In this document: in pieces, positions 35,930-45,208 of the stretch | How the letters are laid out: each line of letters begins with the position of its first letter | Position numbering within the stretch: the first letter of the stretch is position 1 | Program-made: the position numbers and the translations under genes | Assembly (NCBI RefSeq): GCF_004116405.1 | Contig: NZ_SDIC01000010.1 | Location: 1 to 64,000, forward strand | DNA length: 64,000 nucleotides | DNA from: Halegenticoccus tardaugens | GTDB taxonomy: Archaea; Halobacteriota; Halobacteria; Halobacteriales; Haloferacaceae | Direction of reading: 5' to 3' | Notes under the pieces: generated by a model | Told to the model about the DNA's origin: nothing | Databases searched by the model: none | The model's input: only the letters and a program-made list of their open reading frames with translations

Positions 35930-36190
35930 CTATTCGTCGTCGACTAAGACCCAGAGGTTAGCACTTCCTACACGCCGGGGATGGACGCGCCCTTCGTCCT
36001 CGAGGTCGCCAAGCTTATAATACGCAGTCTGGTACGAGCTTCCGACTTCATCAGCCACTTCTTGCGTGCCAGCCATCCCACCGAGTGATTCGAGCGCCTC
36101 TACGAATTCTTCAATCGGATACTTCTCCAAGTACCGCCCGCTCTCTTCGTCTCGGTCCATGCCAGGCATGTCAGGTGATTGCACCGCCAT
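35930..36190 (-). CDS. Small winged-helix regulator
   Basis: In this 86-aa protein, YPIEEFVEALESLGGMAGTQ, EVADEVGSSYQTAYYKLGDL and EDEGRVHPRRVGSANLWVLV form a complete winged helix of the MarR/ArsR-like type found on haloarchaeal plasmids. The AT-rich region at 36195-36260 is its promoter. Target unknown. Confidence 0.7.
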   Translation of the reverse strand: MAVQSPDMPGMDRDEESGRYLEKYPIEEFVEALESLGGMAGTQEVADEVGSSYQTAYYKLGDLEDEGRVHPRRVGSANLWVLVDDE

Positions 36191-36312
36191 TGTACATAGA
36201 TATGATGGAGTTCATCAAGTACCGTTATATCCGAATTACAGGGGACAAGGTATATACCCTTGGAGCGTGATTACAAGGTTGAGACAGACCAGTTCCTCAG
36301 GGGCGTAGTAAC

Positions 36313-36336
36313 GCCCGGGTGTTGGAGCACCCGGGC
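36313..36336. repeat. Perfect hairpin gcccgggtg-ttggag-cacccgggc
   Basis: 9-bp arms and a 6-nt loop that is the reverse complement of the loop at 20128-20147; the arms differ but pair in both. May be a terminator or the relic of a small mobile hairpin. Confidence 0.5.
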
Positions 36337-36365
36337 TGGTCTTCTCTACGGAACCCCGGAAGACC

Positions 36366-36773
36366 ATGTTAGCAAAAGACCTCGAAGCCCGTAAGGCTAT
36401 CTGCTCAGTTCTACCAGGAGGTATTTCGACCGACGAGTACGCAGTGAGCGTGACTCCAGCAAATGATTCGGCCAATACAATCACCCTGAACTTTATTGCG
36501 GATGGCTACATCGGGCTAGAACAGTCAAACGCTAAGCTAAGGGAGAATCAAAAGGGCCGGAGAAGGACCGGCGGCCTATCCACCTCCGTCTTCTCCGCGA
36601 TACGTGATAAATCCGTCGCTCATAATTGTGACACGAAGAGCCATGGGTTTATTACGAGTGGTCGTGACGTCCTCGGGCGTCGGCTCATCCCAAACAGAGA
36701 GCCACGAATGCAACCTACGGAGAGAGGACGGACGACGACCAACCACGCTAAGAGCAGGGGGGCGAACACATGA
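36366..36773 (+). CDS. Possible 135-aa protein upstream of the 396-aa gene
   Basis: The frame MLAKDLEARKAICSVLPGGI ends in a TGA that overlaps the next ATG (ATGA), which argues for a real coupled gene. Against it, the last 70 residues are Arg/Ser/Thr-rich and unlike halophile proteins. Only the first 60 codons look coding. It may instead be a leader or replication-origin region. Confidence 0.3.
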   Translation: MLAKDLEARKAICSVLPGGISTDEYAVSVTPANDSANTITLNFIADGYIGLEQSNAKLRENQKGRRRTGGLSTSVFSAIRDKSVAHNCDTKSHGFITSGRDVLGRRLIPNREPRMQPTERGRTTTNHAKSRGANT

Positions 36774-37960
36774 GCACCGCTGCTCGAAGCGAGCGTGTCG
36801 AGGCCTACGTCACGCCCGAACAGAAGGCGCAGCTCGAGGCGATCAGCAAGCGCCTTGAGTGCTCGCAGTCGGCCAGCGTCGGAATGCTCATCGAAGACGC
36901 CTACCAGCGCGCCTACAACGATCTCGACCCCCGGGCAATCTCGGAAAACCGCGTCGCCGACGCCACACTCGACCAGCTTGAAGCAGGTAAGCTCGCGATC
37001 GACGAAATCGACCCTGAACTCCGCCTCAACCCTGACGAAAACGACAGTGCCGAGCCTACCGGTGCAGACGCAGAGACAGATCCGGCAGAGACCGAGGTCT
37101 CTCTCCGGGAAAAGCTCGCGATGATCGCCTCCGACGGGGGAGCAACCGTGAACGCACCGAGTTACTCGCCCATCCCGACGCGGGCCGATCTCACCAAGCA
37201 GGGCCGTGTACTCGACTGGGAGACGATCCGCAAGGTGACGAGTGACGAGCGCTTCGACGACAAGGCCAAGATACATCCCGGACGGATCGATCGCGAGAAC
37301 CTCCGCTCGCGACGCAAGCCCATCAGCCGTGTGCTCGCTGGAATCTGCCGGCATCAATTCGGCACAGTCATCTCCGGCCAGGAGATCGACGAACTGATCG
37401 ATCACTACGTCGGCTACAAGACCGACCGCATCAATGAAGACGAAGCACGCGCGTACTTTCGCGAGACCTATCGGGAGACGATGCTCAACGCCGAGCTGCT
37501 CTACCCCCACCCGAACCCCGACAAGGACGCTTACTATATGACCGAAGAAGCGTACCGCGACGCGATCGCCACGTACGTCACCGACACGACCGATGAGCTC
37601 GGCGGGTTCGTGAACACGATGGCCCGCGAAAAGTGGTTCAAAGCGCACAATTCGAAGCCCGGTGACTCCGAAGCCCTCCGCACCTGGAAGAACGACGTCG
37701 CCGAAGCGCTGTCCGACCTAGCGGTGCTTGAAACGATCCGCACCGAACACACCGAGACCGTGCTCGCCCTGGACGGCGACGACGCCGGTGGCTTCGACTA
37801 CGACATCGACGAACACCCCAGCATCACGGTCTACCTCAAGCGGTTCGCCACTGAGTACCTCGGATTCGTCGATGCCCTCATCGAAGGTCGCTACTACCAG
37901 GAGATCCTCGACCACCATGTCTCCGATCGAGTCCGCAAGATCATCTCGGATATCGACTAA
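36770..37960 (+). CDS. Plasmid protein with N-terminal ribbon-helix-helix-like domain
   Basis: In this 396-aa protein, residues 5-45 (VEAYVTPEQKAQLEAISKRL, SQSASVGMLIEDAYQRAY) resemble a ribbon-helix-helix DNA-binding unit. A long acidic linker follows, then a helical C-terminal domain from about 140. A partial second copy lies at 22976-23190. I do not recognise a named family; an architecture of DNA-binding head plus large helical body on a plasmid would suit replication or partition, but no catalytic motif is visible. A stem-loop follows at 38013. Confidence 0.6.
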   Translation: MSTAARSERVEAYVTPEQKAQLEAISKRLECSQSASVGMLIEDAYQRAYNDLDPRAISENRVADATLDQLEAGKLAIDEIDPELRLNPDENDSAEPTGADAETDPAETEVSLREKLAMIASDGGATVNAPSYSPIPTRADLTKQGRVLDWETIRKVTSDERFDDKAKIHPGRIDRENLRSRRKPISRVLAGICRHQFGTVISGQEIDELIDHYVGYKTDRINEDEARAYFRETYRETMLNAELLYPHPNPDKDAYYMTEEAYRDAIATYVTDTTDELGGFVNTMAREKWFKAHNSKPGDSEALRTWKNDVAEALSDLAVLETIRTEHTETVLALDGDDAGGFDYDIDEHPSITVYLKRFATEYLGFVDALIEGRYYQEILDHHVSDRVRKIISDID

Positions 37961-38012
37961 GCATCAGAGTCACCGACAAGTGACGGCCGGCTTGTCTGGC
38001 TCTTCGATCGTG

Positions 38013-38055
38013 GACTAACCCACACTATCCTCAGAGGTTATTCTGTGGGTTAGTC
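38013..38055. terminator. Stem-loop after the 396-aa gene
   Basis: gactaacccaca and tgtgggttagtc, 12-bp perfect arms, 19-nt loop, 52 bp after the stop codon. The same arm sequence, without its partner, appears at 16097 after the second antitoxin gene. Confidence 0.5.
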
Positions 38056-38079
38056 ACGAGTGACGGCCACACAGGTTGC

Positions 38080-38328
38080 TTAGTCATGCAGCGCGTCGAA
38101 GAGTCCCCGTTCATCTTCGATGATACGGTGGACGCGCTCACAACACTCTTTTCGGTGATCGGTGTCCTCTGGTGTCGTTCATTCGCAGGCAAGCTTCTCG
38201 TACGTCTCGCGGTTGCGCTCGCGCCCACGCTGAGCCAGTTCGAGTTAAGCCCCAATCGCAACGCCGTGATCGTCGCTGCGGACGAGTTCACGGAGGCACT
38301 TTCGGTTGGCGCCCCCGATGTCGACCAT
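38080..38328 (-). pseudogene. Small gene with two in-frame stops
   Basis: The frame from the ATG at 38328 reads MVDIGGANRKCLRELVRSDD ... IGA, TAA, LELAQRGRERNRETYEKLAC E, TGA, TTPEDTDHRKECCERVHRII EDERGLFDALHD. All three blocks are in the same frame and look like halophile coding DNA, so a gene of about 82 codons seems to have decayed by two nonsense changes. Family not recognised. Confidence 0.4.
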
Positions 38329-38332
38329 GGAT

Positions 38333-38393
38333 GATCTCGTTTTACAGAGGTTCGAGGAGAAAGCCCACGACTGTAGTCGTGGGAGACTATCAC
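38333..38393. repeat. IS200/IS605-type end (hairpin cccacgactgtagtcgtggg)
   Basis: About 55 bp (tttacagaggttcgaggaga + hairpin + agactatcac) are nearly identical, in the opposite orientation, to 52770-52825. No element body is attached on either side. Confidence 0.6.
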
Positions 38394-38460
38394 AGGGAGT
38401 ATGGAGATACCACAGATGTGCTACTGTCCCATGAACTATTCTTCTCTGATTCATGACATA

Positions 38461-38943
38461 GTACCGGTACAATCGCCCGAAGTTTTCTTTTTCAGAACTC
38501 ACCTCCAAGAGTTCCGGTCGGTGTAATTCACTCGCTCCGCTGTAGCGCCCCCATCCTCTCCGTTGAACCCGTCCGAAAAGTCTCAAGACGGCAGTTTTCA
38601 CGAGAAACACGAATAGCCACCTGGGTGGAGAAGTATTAACAACTTACCTTCTGATTGCTAACCCTTCCCATCACTCTGTGGTTACTCTCCTCTCGCGGAA
38701 ACAGTTGCTTTCGAAACGCCTATATGCCATTACGGTGTACAGTACCGTAGCGGCGAATGTCTCGCAAGAACGAACAAGAGTTCGTTCGTAGCGGCGACCG
38801 CTACGGAGTCTCCCTCGTGTTTTCGTCGATTCATGCTTTCGCGTCCGAGAGCTAGCGTTGCGTCCGTTGAGCGCGTTTTCGCCCTGGGTGCTCTCTCGCG
38901 AGTTTCACGAGAAAAAGAAAACTTTGGCCGATTGTGCCGGTAC
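38461..38943. mobile_element. 483-bp inverted-repeat element (MITE-like)
   Basis: The 33-bp ends 38461-38493 (gtaccggtacaatcgcccga...) and 38911-38943 pair in inverted orientation with about 30 of 33 matches; the outermost bases are gtaccgg. Inside lies at most one tiny ORF (38757). No transposase is present. No clear target duplication was seen. Confidence 0.65.
38757..38855 (+). CDS. Possible 32-aa peptide inside the inverted-repeat element
   Basis: MSRKNEQEFVRSGDRYGVSL ... AFASES. A TATA-like cctatatgcc lies about 37 bp upstream and the palindrome cggtgtacagtaccg sits between, a leaderless promoter layout. No homology known to me. Confidence 0.3.
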   Translation: MSRKNEQEFVRSGDRYGVSLVFSSIHAFASES

Positions 38944-39025
38944 TCTCAGACCACGATTCTTACTAATCGCAAGACTGCGTCGACTTTATCGGACGGATCG
39001 GACTCCCGAGAAGGCGGAGACCATC

Positions 39026-39187
39026 GTGAAGTACCGGTACTGCGGAGAAGATTTTTGCATGCAGTGGTGGATCTCTCGTGTTTGTGAGAACCCCAACCGA
39101 GACCTCGAGGATTTGACCGAGCGGCTAGATTGGCTCGAAGAGCAGCGGGGGTTGATTCATGACCCGGCGCTCGAAGCGGGAAATTGA
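39026..39187 (+). CDS. Small hypothetical protein (53 aa)
   Basis: GTG start proposed (VKYRYCGEDFCMQWWISRVC); an internal ATG lies at 39059. The tail DLEDLTERLDWLEEQRGLIH is helical. Its stop overlaps the following gene by 29 bp, typical of an operon. Family not recognised. Confidence 0.45.
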   Translation: MKYRYCGEDFCMQWWISRVCENPNRDLEDLTERLDWLEEQRGLIHDPALEAGN

Positions 39188-39404
39188 ACGGCTTCTCGCG
39201 GACGTCGAAGTAACGCCGGGCACTCCGCGCGGGGGGTCGTCGATCGACCTCGAGGCGTCCCCGCTGGCGAACGAGGGGCTGCGCCATATCTTGCGGTACC
39301 GGCGTGAGCTGTCGGCGGCCCGTGGCGAGACAGTCGACCTAGATCGTGACGTTTCCAAAAACAGAGGGCGCCTGATCGGACGACTACCAGAGATCGGCGC
39401 CTAA
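39159..39404 (+). CDS. Small hypothetical protein (81 aa)
   Basis: MTRRSKREIERLLADVEVTP ... IDLEASPLANEGLRHILRYR. Codon use is typical halophile. It is coupled to the preceding ORF and convergent with the symporter gene, ending 2 bp from it. Function unknown. Confidence 0.5.
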   Translation: MTRRSKREIERLLADVEVTPGTPRGGSSIDLEASPLANEGLRHILRYRRELSAARGETVDLDRDVSKNRGRLIGRLPEIGA

Positions 39405-39406
39405 CG

Positions 39407-40843
39407 CTAGTCTGTGGGAACAGCGCTCAAGTGCGACGTAGCTACCGACGAACCGAGCACCGCGATCGCGACGCCGACTCCGAGCAAGGTTGCAGGGACG
39501 CCAAAGAGCTCCCCACCCAGGAGTTCCGTTCCAACGCCGCAGACCGCTCCGAACACCATCGAGGCGATAATTGCTCGACCGTCTAGGCCGCGCCAGTACA
39601 GCGCGACGTAGATGGGTATCAGGAGCCCCGTCGTCAGCAACACGGCCCGGAAATTGTAGAGCTCGAAGATCGACCCGGGGGGACTGGCGCCGACAGCCGT
39701 CGCAAGAAGACCGAAAACGACGGTCGCCGTTCGCGAAACTTTGAGTTGGTGTTCATCCGACATCCCCGGTTTGAAATAGTCGTAGATGTCGCGCGAAACG
39801 GTGACACCGATCGCATGAAGTCGGGTGTCGGTGGTCGAGAGAATCGCGCTCATGATTCCGAGGATGACGACCGTTCCGATTGAGGTCGGCAAGTACTGCA
39901 TGATGAGTACCGGGAACGCCCGATCGGGATCGGCGACGGTCAGGCCGGCGTTGTTCAGCGCCACGCCCGTCGCCGCGCCGAGGATCGACGTGACGACGAA
40001 GAAGCTGCCGATGATTACCCCGCCCATCGCCAAGTGAAATTTCGTCGTCTCGATGTCTTTAGTCGCGTTGATCCGGATGATGACGTTCTGGCTTGTAAAA
40101 ATCGTCCCGAAGAACGCGACAATCGAACTGACGACCGTGAGCAGCGTGTACGTTCCGTCGCCGAGCGGCGTCACGTACGACGGATCGATCGCAGCGAACT
40201 GAGCGTTCATCGCGGTGAGGCCCCCCAGGTCGACCACGAGATAGATAGCGGCCAGCGTCATGAGCGCGATCATCACGGTCCCCTGTAGCAGGTCCGTCCA
40301 CGCGACGCTGATCAACCCGCCCATCACTGTGTAGGTGATGAACACGATTCCGATCACCCAGACCATATAGCGATATGGGACGCCTGTAATTGCGGTGACG
40401 AGGACGCTCGCGCCGACGAGTTGGATGATCAGGTACACCCAGGCGTTACCGAAGAGGATTACACCCGTAATCGGACGGGCGTACTCTCGCCCTGTCACGC
40501 TTGCGACAATGTCGGGGAGCGTGACCTTGTCTAGTTCGCGTATCTTGTGCGAGACGAAGTAGAGCGCGCTGATGCCGAGCGCGAGGCCAAAGTTGACGCC
40601 AACCATGATGGCCCAGCCCGTTTGTGCGAACTCACCGATCACGCCAATCGCTGCGACCGCACTAAAGAAATTTGCCACCAGCGACCAGGTCGCGAGCCAC
40701 TTTCCGAGGTTCTTCCCATACACCCAGAAGTCGTCCTTTGTCTTCGTACGCGTGTACCCCCACGCGCCAATCGCGAGCACGATCAACAAGTAGATGACAA
40801 AAGCCCCGAGGTAGAACGGGTTTACTGACTCTACTGAAACCAT
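39407..40843 (-). CDS. Sodium:solute symporter family protein
   Basis: This 478-aa protein has about 13 hydrophobic helices, the build of the SSS/SLC5 family. Recognised by GAWGYTRTKTKDDFWVYGKN, LATWSLVANFFSAVAAIGVI and GTVVILGIMSAILSTTDTRL (the ASxLST-like region of helix 8). Members couple sodium entry to uptake of sugars, amino acids or organic acids; the substrate cannot be read here. The small membrane protein gene immediately upstream is a typical partner. Confidence 0.9.
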   Translation of the reverse strand: MVSVESVNPFYLGAFVIYLLIVLAIGAWGYTRTKTKDDFWVYGKNLGKWLATWSLVANFFSAVAAIGVIGEFAQTGWAIMVGVNFGLALGISALYFVSHKIRELDKVTLPDIVASVTGREYARPITGVILFGNAWVYLIIQLVGASVLVTAITGVPYRYMVWVIGIVFITYTVMGGLISVAWTDLLQGTVMIALMTLAAIYLVVDLGGLTAMNAQFAAIDPSYVTPLGDGTYTLLTVVSSIVAFFGTIFTSQNVIIRINATKDIETTKFHLAMGGVIIGSFFVVTSILGAATGVALNNAGLTVADPDRAFPVLIMQYLPTSIGTVVILGIMSAILSTTDTRLHAIGVTVSRDIYDYFKPGMSDEHQLKVSRTATVVFGLLATAVGASPPGSIFELYNFRAVLLTTGLLIPIYVALYWRGLDGRAIIASMVFGAVCGVGTELLGGELFGVPATLLGVGVAIAVLGSSVATSHLSAVPTD

Positions 40844-41008
40844 CTATTTGCCTGCCGCTTGCTCTTCTGGTTTGGTTCGGTCCCCGCCGGGGAACGGCTT
40901 GTCCATGAGTTTGTGAACGATCAGGTAGTGACCCATCCCCAGGCTCCCCGCGAGAACCGTGGCGATCACCATCGCGAACGTCTCGATTGGAAGACCCAAT
41001 ACAGTCAT
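40844..41008 (-). CDS. Small membrane partner of the symporter
   Basis: In this 54-aa protein, MTVLGLPIETFAMVIATVLA has one transmembrane helix and a polar tail ending KPEEQAAGK. It directly abuts the symporter gene (no gap). Short one-helix proteins in front of SSS transporters are common in archaea and bacteria and are thought to support the transporter. Confidence 0.7.
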   Translation of the reverse strand: MTVLGLPIETFAMVIATVLAGSLGMGHYLIVHKLMDKPFPGGDRTKPEEQAAGK

Positions 41009-41192
41009 TGTGATTGTTAACTGTTGTCGTGACAGTCGATCTGACTCCGTGGCGCAGCCGGTATAAATCGCACGGCCAGGTGACATTCGGGTAGCATCAT
41101 CGAAGATAGTGAGTGCAGTATTCATTCTTCGACGGAGCACCGGAGGAGTGCGCAGGCGAACACAGCTCTCGTCCCGGTGGGCGAAACGCCGA

Positions 41193-41775
<583 letters not shown>

Positions 41776-42150
41776 TGCTTGAACTACTGTGAGGTCGTAT
41801 ACCCTTGTGGCGGGATCGCTCGTTCACCGGCGGCACAGCGCGGATGCCCCTTCCTCAACGAGCGAGCAACGCGAGCGAGTAGGGAGGGGAGGAAGCCGGC
41901 GGTGCAGTTTTCGTCCCTCGGAGCGTGCATGGTACTACTGCATCGGAACCAAAACGGAGCCGGTGTAGGGGCCGCTGTAGACCGGCCCTGAACTCGGGGA
42001 CTATGACCGCGAACGTGACGCCACTGGCCGCTCCGTTCCCACTGTTGGGATTGAGCGCGAGATGAGAACACCGGGAATTAAAGCGGTGTAGGGCGCTAAT
42101 TCTCCTTCCTCAAGCGCGGGCGAAGTGAGCATCCCGTTCGTGACGCTACG
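41776..42150 (+). mobile_element. tnpB-less element, truncated (copy E4)
   Basis: It contains the conserved core at 41989-42083 and a decayed left-end block (ccccttcctcaacgagcgag) near 41848. After the core it breaks off into gtagggcgctaattctcctt instead of the TAGCTTAC end. It abuts E7 and sits just upstream of the VapB-like gene. Confidence 0.55.
41989..42083 (+). ncRNA. Putative structured RNA core (copy E4)
   Basis: Nearly identical to E5 (58712-58810), including gaacgtgacgccactggccg and cccactgttgggattgagcg. Its 3' scaffold end is missing, so it is probably inactive. Confidence 0.4.
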
Positions 42151-42197
42151 TCGCAGTAGCCGTCGACCAGCCCGTTCACACGTTGCTCCTGCATCGA

Positions 42198-42256
42198 TGT
42201 GCAAGCTCTGTGCATGCGCCGAAATCGTTATCCGACTATGTGCAGAACTTGCACAT
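42198..42256. promoter_or_regulatory. Paired inverted operator-like repeats before the VapBC-like pair
   Basis: Box 1 is tgtgcaagctctgtgca (42198-42214). Box 2 is the palindrome atgtgca-gaact-tgcacat (42238-42256), whose reverse complement begins tgtgcaagttctg, so the boxes match in inverted orientation. Box 2 ends 4 bp before the antitoxin ATG. For a leaderless gene this covers the transcription start, as expected for autorepression by a ribbon-helix-helix antitoxin. Confidence 0.6.
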
Positions 42257-42259
42257 AGA

Positions 42260-42628
42260 ATGGGCGCGAGTGACAAGCCCCGACGGGTTCACTTCCAGTC
42301 CCCGGAGTATCTCGTCGAGCGTCTCGACGCGATCGCGGACCTCTTCGACAAAGACCGAACGGATGTCCTCGTCGAGGCGATCCGCGAGTACATCGAAGAG
42401 ACCGCCGACAGCGAGACGTTCCAGGAACTGGTGGCGACGAAGTACTACGATGACCAACTCGAATTCGAGACGGTCAAGCAGCTTGTCGGTGCCGAGATTG
42501 CTCAGCGGCTCCGGCTCCTCAAGGCAGATCTCGAGGGTGAACCGTTCGATCTCGCTGCGTCCGCTGATGTCGACATCTACGGCGACAACGCGACGACAGT
42601 GGATACCGCGGACGGCGACGAGCGATGA
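42260..42628 (+). CDS. Ribbon-helix-helix antitoxin (VapB-like)
   Basis: The start MGASDKPRRVHFQSPEYLVE is chosen because the operator lies directly upstream. 122 aa; residues 8-48 form a ribbon-helix-helix (RVHFQSPEYLVERLDAIADL, TDVLVEAIREYIEETAD). The C-terminal part is acidic and probably binds the toxin. It overlaps the PIN gene by 4 bp (ATGA). Confidence 0.75.
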   Translation: MGASDKPRRVHFQSPEYLVERLDAIADLFDKDRTDVLVEAIREYIEETADSETFQELVATKYYDDQLEFETVKQLVGAEIAQRLRLLKADLEGEPFDLAASADVDIYGDNATTVDTADGDER

Positions 42629-43194
42629 GCAGGCCGCAGCTGCGAACCGTCGTCGCCGACACGAGCGCGCTGGTCAGTCTCGCCGTCCCACGAGCCGACG
42701 CAGCGTACGACACCGACACCGCTCCGGATCCCCTCCAGTATCTCCTCACCTCGTGTTACGTCTCCGTCCCACCGGAAGTCGTTGCAGAGCTTCGTGACAT
42801 GGCCCAGTACCAGGACATCCACGGCGCTGCAGCGTCCAACGTCCTCGCCGCTCGCACCCACTATACGGTCGACGATCCCTATGAGCGAGCCGACACGCCC
42901 GAGTCGCGACCGACGTTCGGCCTCGACGACGGCGAAACCGACGGCATCGTTCTCGCGAACGACCTCGACGTTGACGGCTTTCTGACCGATGAGTTCGGCG
43001 GGACGAATTTCGCGCTCATCCATGCAGTCCTGCAGGGCCCGCGTATCGTCCCAACACCACGGCTGCTCTGTGATTACGCCCGCAACGACCACATGACCCA
43101 CGAGGAAGCACGGACGCTCATCATAACGATTAGCCCGCATCGGAGCTGGAAGAACAGCCCCTACGTCACGCAATTATTGGCCCTCTTGGAGTAG
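42625..43194 (+). CDS. PIN-domain toxin (VapC-like ribonuclease)
   Basis: In this 189-aa protein, VVADTSALVSLA gives the first PIN acidic residue, VPPEVVAELRDM the glutamate, DDGETDGIVLAND the central acid, and DGFLTDEFGG the last aspartate. These form a metal-binding site for RNA cleavage. It is longer than usual VapC (about 130 aa), with an extension at the C-terminus. The coupled antitoxin and palindromic operator support a toxin-antitoxin module. Confidence 0.75.
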   Translation: MSRPQLRTVVADTSALVSLAVPRADAAYDTDTAPDPLQYLLTSCYVSVPPEVVAELRDMAQYQDIHGAAASNVLAARTHYTVDDPYERADTPESRPTFGLDDGETDGIVLANDLDVDGFLTDEFGGTNFALIHAVLQGPRIVPTPRLLCDYARNDHMTHEEARTLIITISPHRSWKNSPYVTQLLALLE

Positions 43195-43254
43195 AATTAC
43201 GTTCCGAGCCCGGTGACCCAGCCGTTTACGTTTTCGTAGCACGATGGTATTACC

Positions 43255-43396
43255 ATGAAATACGCGAGTGTCAGTGTCAAGTTCCCGACCGAACTCGACA
43301 CCGAGATTGAGCGATTCCTCGATGAAACGGGGATCTACACCAACAAGAGCGAATTCATCAAGGAAGTCTGTCGTGCCCATCTTGATTCGAGCAGGG
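43255..43396 (+). pseudogene. Ribbon-helix-helix gene truncated by an IS end
   Basis: MKYASVSVKFPTELDTEIER and GIYTNKSEFIKEVCRAHL form a complete RHH domain of a common haloarchaeal type. The frame then enters the hairpin tcccggcgttcacgccggg at about 43397 and continues only as IS sequence to 43479. The final 10-20 native residues are probably lost; the domain itself might still fold. Confidence 0.7.
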
Positions 43397-43915
43397 AATC
43401 CCGGCGTTCACGCCGGGCGGGAATGCGACACGATACTGACCAACCTCCGTCGACACTCGGGAGAAACCCAAACAGTTAGTACACACCACGACGTATACGA
43501 TTTCAAGGGTTACGTCGGCTTTTGGCACTTGCGCGAAAGTACGAGACGCGCTGAAACCAGTGTCCTGAATATTTCGGGGCGTCGGTTCCCACGGGCCGGT
43601 TCTGCAATCGGTTGCGGGGTTCGCGTCGGTCGTCAGCACGGTAAACCGCCTAACAGGTGGGTTAAGTGTGATCGGCCCGCTATCGACCATGAGGTTGACG
43701 CCCGTGGAGAGAGCCACCCTGAGAAACCGGGTGACGATGACTCGGCGGGCGATAGGAGCGCCCGTGGCAGTGCCACAGGACGCTTCCGGAAGAGTGGTGG
43801 CGTGAAACCCGCGCCTTTGACGCCGGAAGAGACGGTCCTGAAACCTGCTCGGCAACACGCCGGGTTTCCTCCCGTGTGGGGAAGCCCCGCCGTTTACGGC
43901 GGGGAGGATGTCACA
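43397..43915 (+). mobile_element. tnpB remnant: IS200/IS605 element with only the 3' part
   Basis: Left hairpin tcccggcgttcacgccgggcgg and right hairpin ccccgccgtttacggcggggaggatgtcac. The inside encodes only a decayed TnpB tail in broken frames (KSGGVKPAPLTPEETVLKPA resembles the end of haloarchaeal TnpB proteins). What remains is the guide-RNA-producing end. It cuts one gene on each side. Confidence 0.65.
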
Positions 43916-44294
43916 AGTGATCGTCTGGATCTTTGAAGTGACCGGAATAACCGCCCCAGACACGGTCACGCGGCGAGTCGGTGACTTCTGCCCCTGCGTC
44001 TTCTGCTGCCTTTATCACCTCATCGACTTTTTCTTTAGACATGACGTTGTGGCCGAGGGTGAACTCTACAGAACTCATCCCAATTCCGTCAACGTTCGCG
44101 TCTTTTGCAATCTGCTCTTTGGGGTAGAGCGCGAGCTGCAACCCACTGTTCAATGGGAAGAAAGCGACAGCTCCACCTTCGAACTCTATTCCGACGATAC
44201 CTTCTGTCTGCCATCCCAACCCATCATGGTAAAAGGCAAGTGATTTTTCCAGGTCGCTGACCCCCAATGTGATGACGGTGACTCGTGGATCCAT
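43911..44294 (-). pseudogene. VOC-family (glyoxalase-like) protein, C-terminus cut by an IS
   Basis: In the 127 codons from MDPRVTVITLGVSDLEKSLA, the paired beta-alpha-beta units and GYSGHFKDPDDHL identify a vicinal-oxygen-chelate protein. Intact relatives continue after DPDGHLWE with about 10-15 more residues, including the second metal-binding Glu. Here a TGA supplied by the IS right end (ttgtgacatcctcc) stops translation at HL. Probably inactive. Confidence 0.75.
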
Positions 44295-44302
44295 AAGTAA
44301 AC

Positions 44303-44575
44303 TACCCCGTCCTACTCGCTCCCTCCCGCCGTGCGGCGGTCGGTCACTCCTTGAGGGCGGGGCGTTCCCGCACCGACATTGTGCCCCGCGACCCCATGCA
44401 TGGACGCGGCCCGGCTTCCTCTTACCGTCCTGCCGACGGCGTAGGCGCATTGTTGATGCCTCCCACTCCGACCGCCGACGAGGATTGTCCCGCCGATTTA
44501 ATTCCCGGTGTTCTCGCGCTCTATCCCCAATCGGGGGACGGGAGTCGAACCCGTTCGCGGTCGTCGTTCCCGAGT
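44303..44575 (-). mobile_element. tnpB-less element (copy E6)
   Basis: On the minus strand the core (44574-44497) is followed by a right end reading ccgcgtccatgcatggggtc ... cggggtagtttact. The terminus lies 9 bp before the VOC ATG. It shares its right end with 9704-9835 and its core with E3, linking the two groups. Confidence 0.6.
44497..44574 (-). ncRNA. Putative structured RNA core (copy E6)
   Basis: Same variant as E3: stems GAACGGG/CCCGTTC (loop TTCGACT) and CCCCCgattGGGG. The first stem-loop looks like a tRNA T-arm, but no other tRNA part is present. Confidence 0.45.
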
Positions 44576-45208
44576 AGAGGGTGCGTTGGGATCGCACCAC
44601 AGGAGCCAGTTTACTGGTGGCTCCTACCCACCCGGACGTGTGCCGGGAGAGCAGTAACTCAGGATCGGCAGTACACCGGCTTAACCCGTTGCGAAACGCG
44701 CTCCTCCCCTCGCTACCGCTCGCTTCGCTCGCGGTTGAGGAAGGGGGCTCCGCGCTATCCGCTAAAGCTGAATTGCAGGCGCTAAGCCCCCATCCTCACC
44801 GAGCGCCGAAGGGAGCGAGCAGGGTGGGGATACAGCGCCGTCTTTGGTGGTCTTACACGTGCGATAGCGTGATATACTATCTCACGAAAGCGGTACGTGT
44901 GCGTGATAGTAGGAGGAATTGAAGTCCTCAAGGCCTCCCACGCACTGCGCAGTGCGGACACGTAGGCACGGGACAGGCCGAATCGACGCCTTCGGAGAGT
45001 TACAAACCGAGACGAACGTGAGGTATACCAAAAGGCGCTTGGCGATGCGATGGAGACCGCTCGGAAGGACGCCGAAGTAGCGGCCAGCGTTGAAGGCATC
45101 CCGTATCGAAAATTACAAGTAGTTAATAAGAGAGGACGAAAAATGACATTCGTCTGGGTTTATAATTCATGCAGATTTATACTGGTGTAGTAGAGAGCGC
45201 TCAGTAAG
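44576..45208. other. IS left-end remnant and gene fragment, no intact gene
   Basis: 44755-44835 is a left end (gaattgcaggcgctaagccc ... ggggatacagcgccg) without its element. A plus-strand frame at about 45010-45110 (EREVYQKALGDAMETARKDA EVAAS) resembles the tail of a SIMPL/DUF541-type protein and is cut at its start. The rest is AT-rich promoter DNA. Confidence 0.4.

Noticed and set aside
44497..44574. tRNA-like T-arm (gggttcgactccc) in the minus strand
   Set aside because: No acceptor, D or anticodon arm pairs with it, and the sister copies at 12480 and 58712 have a different stem there. It is part of the transposon core.
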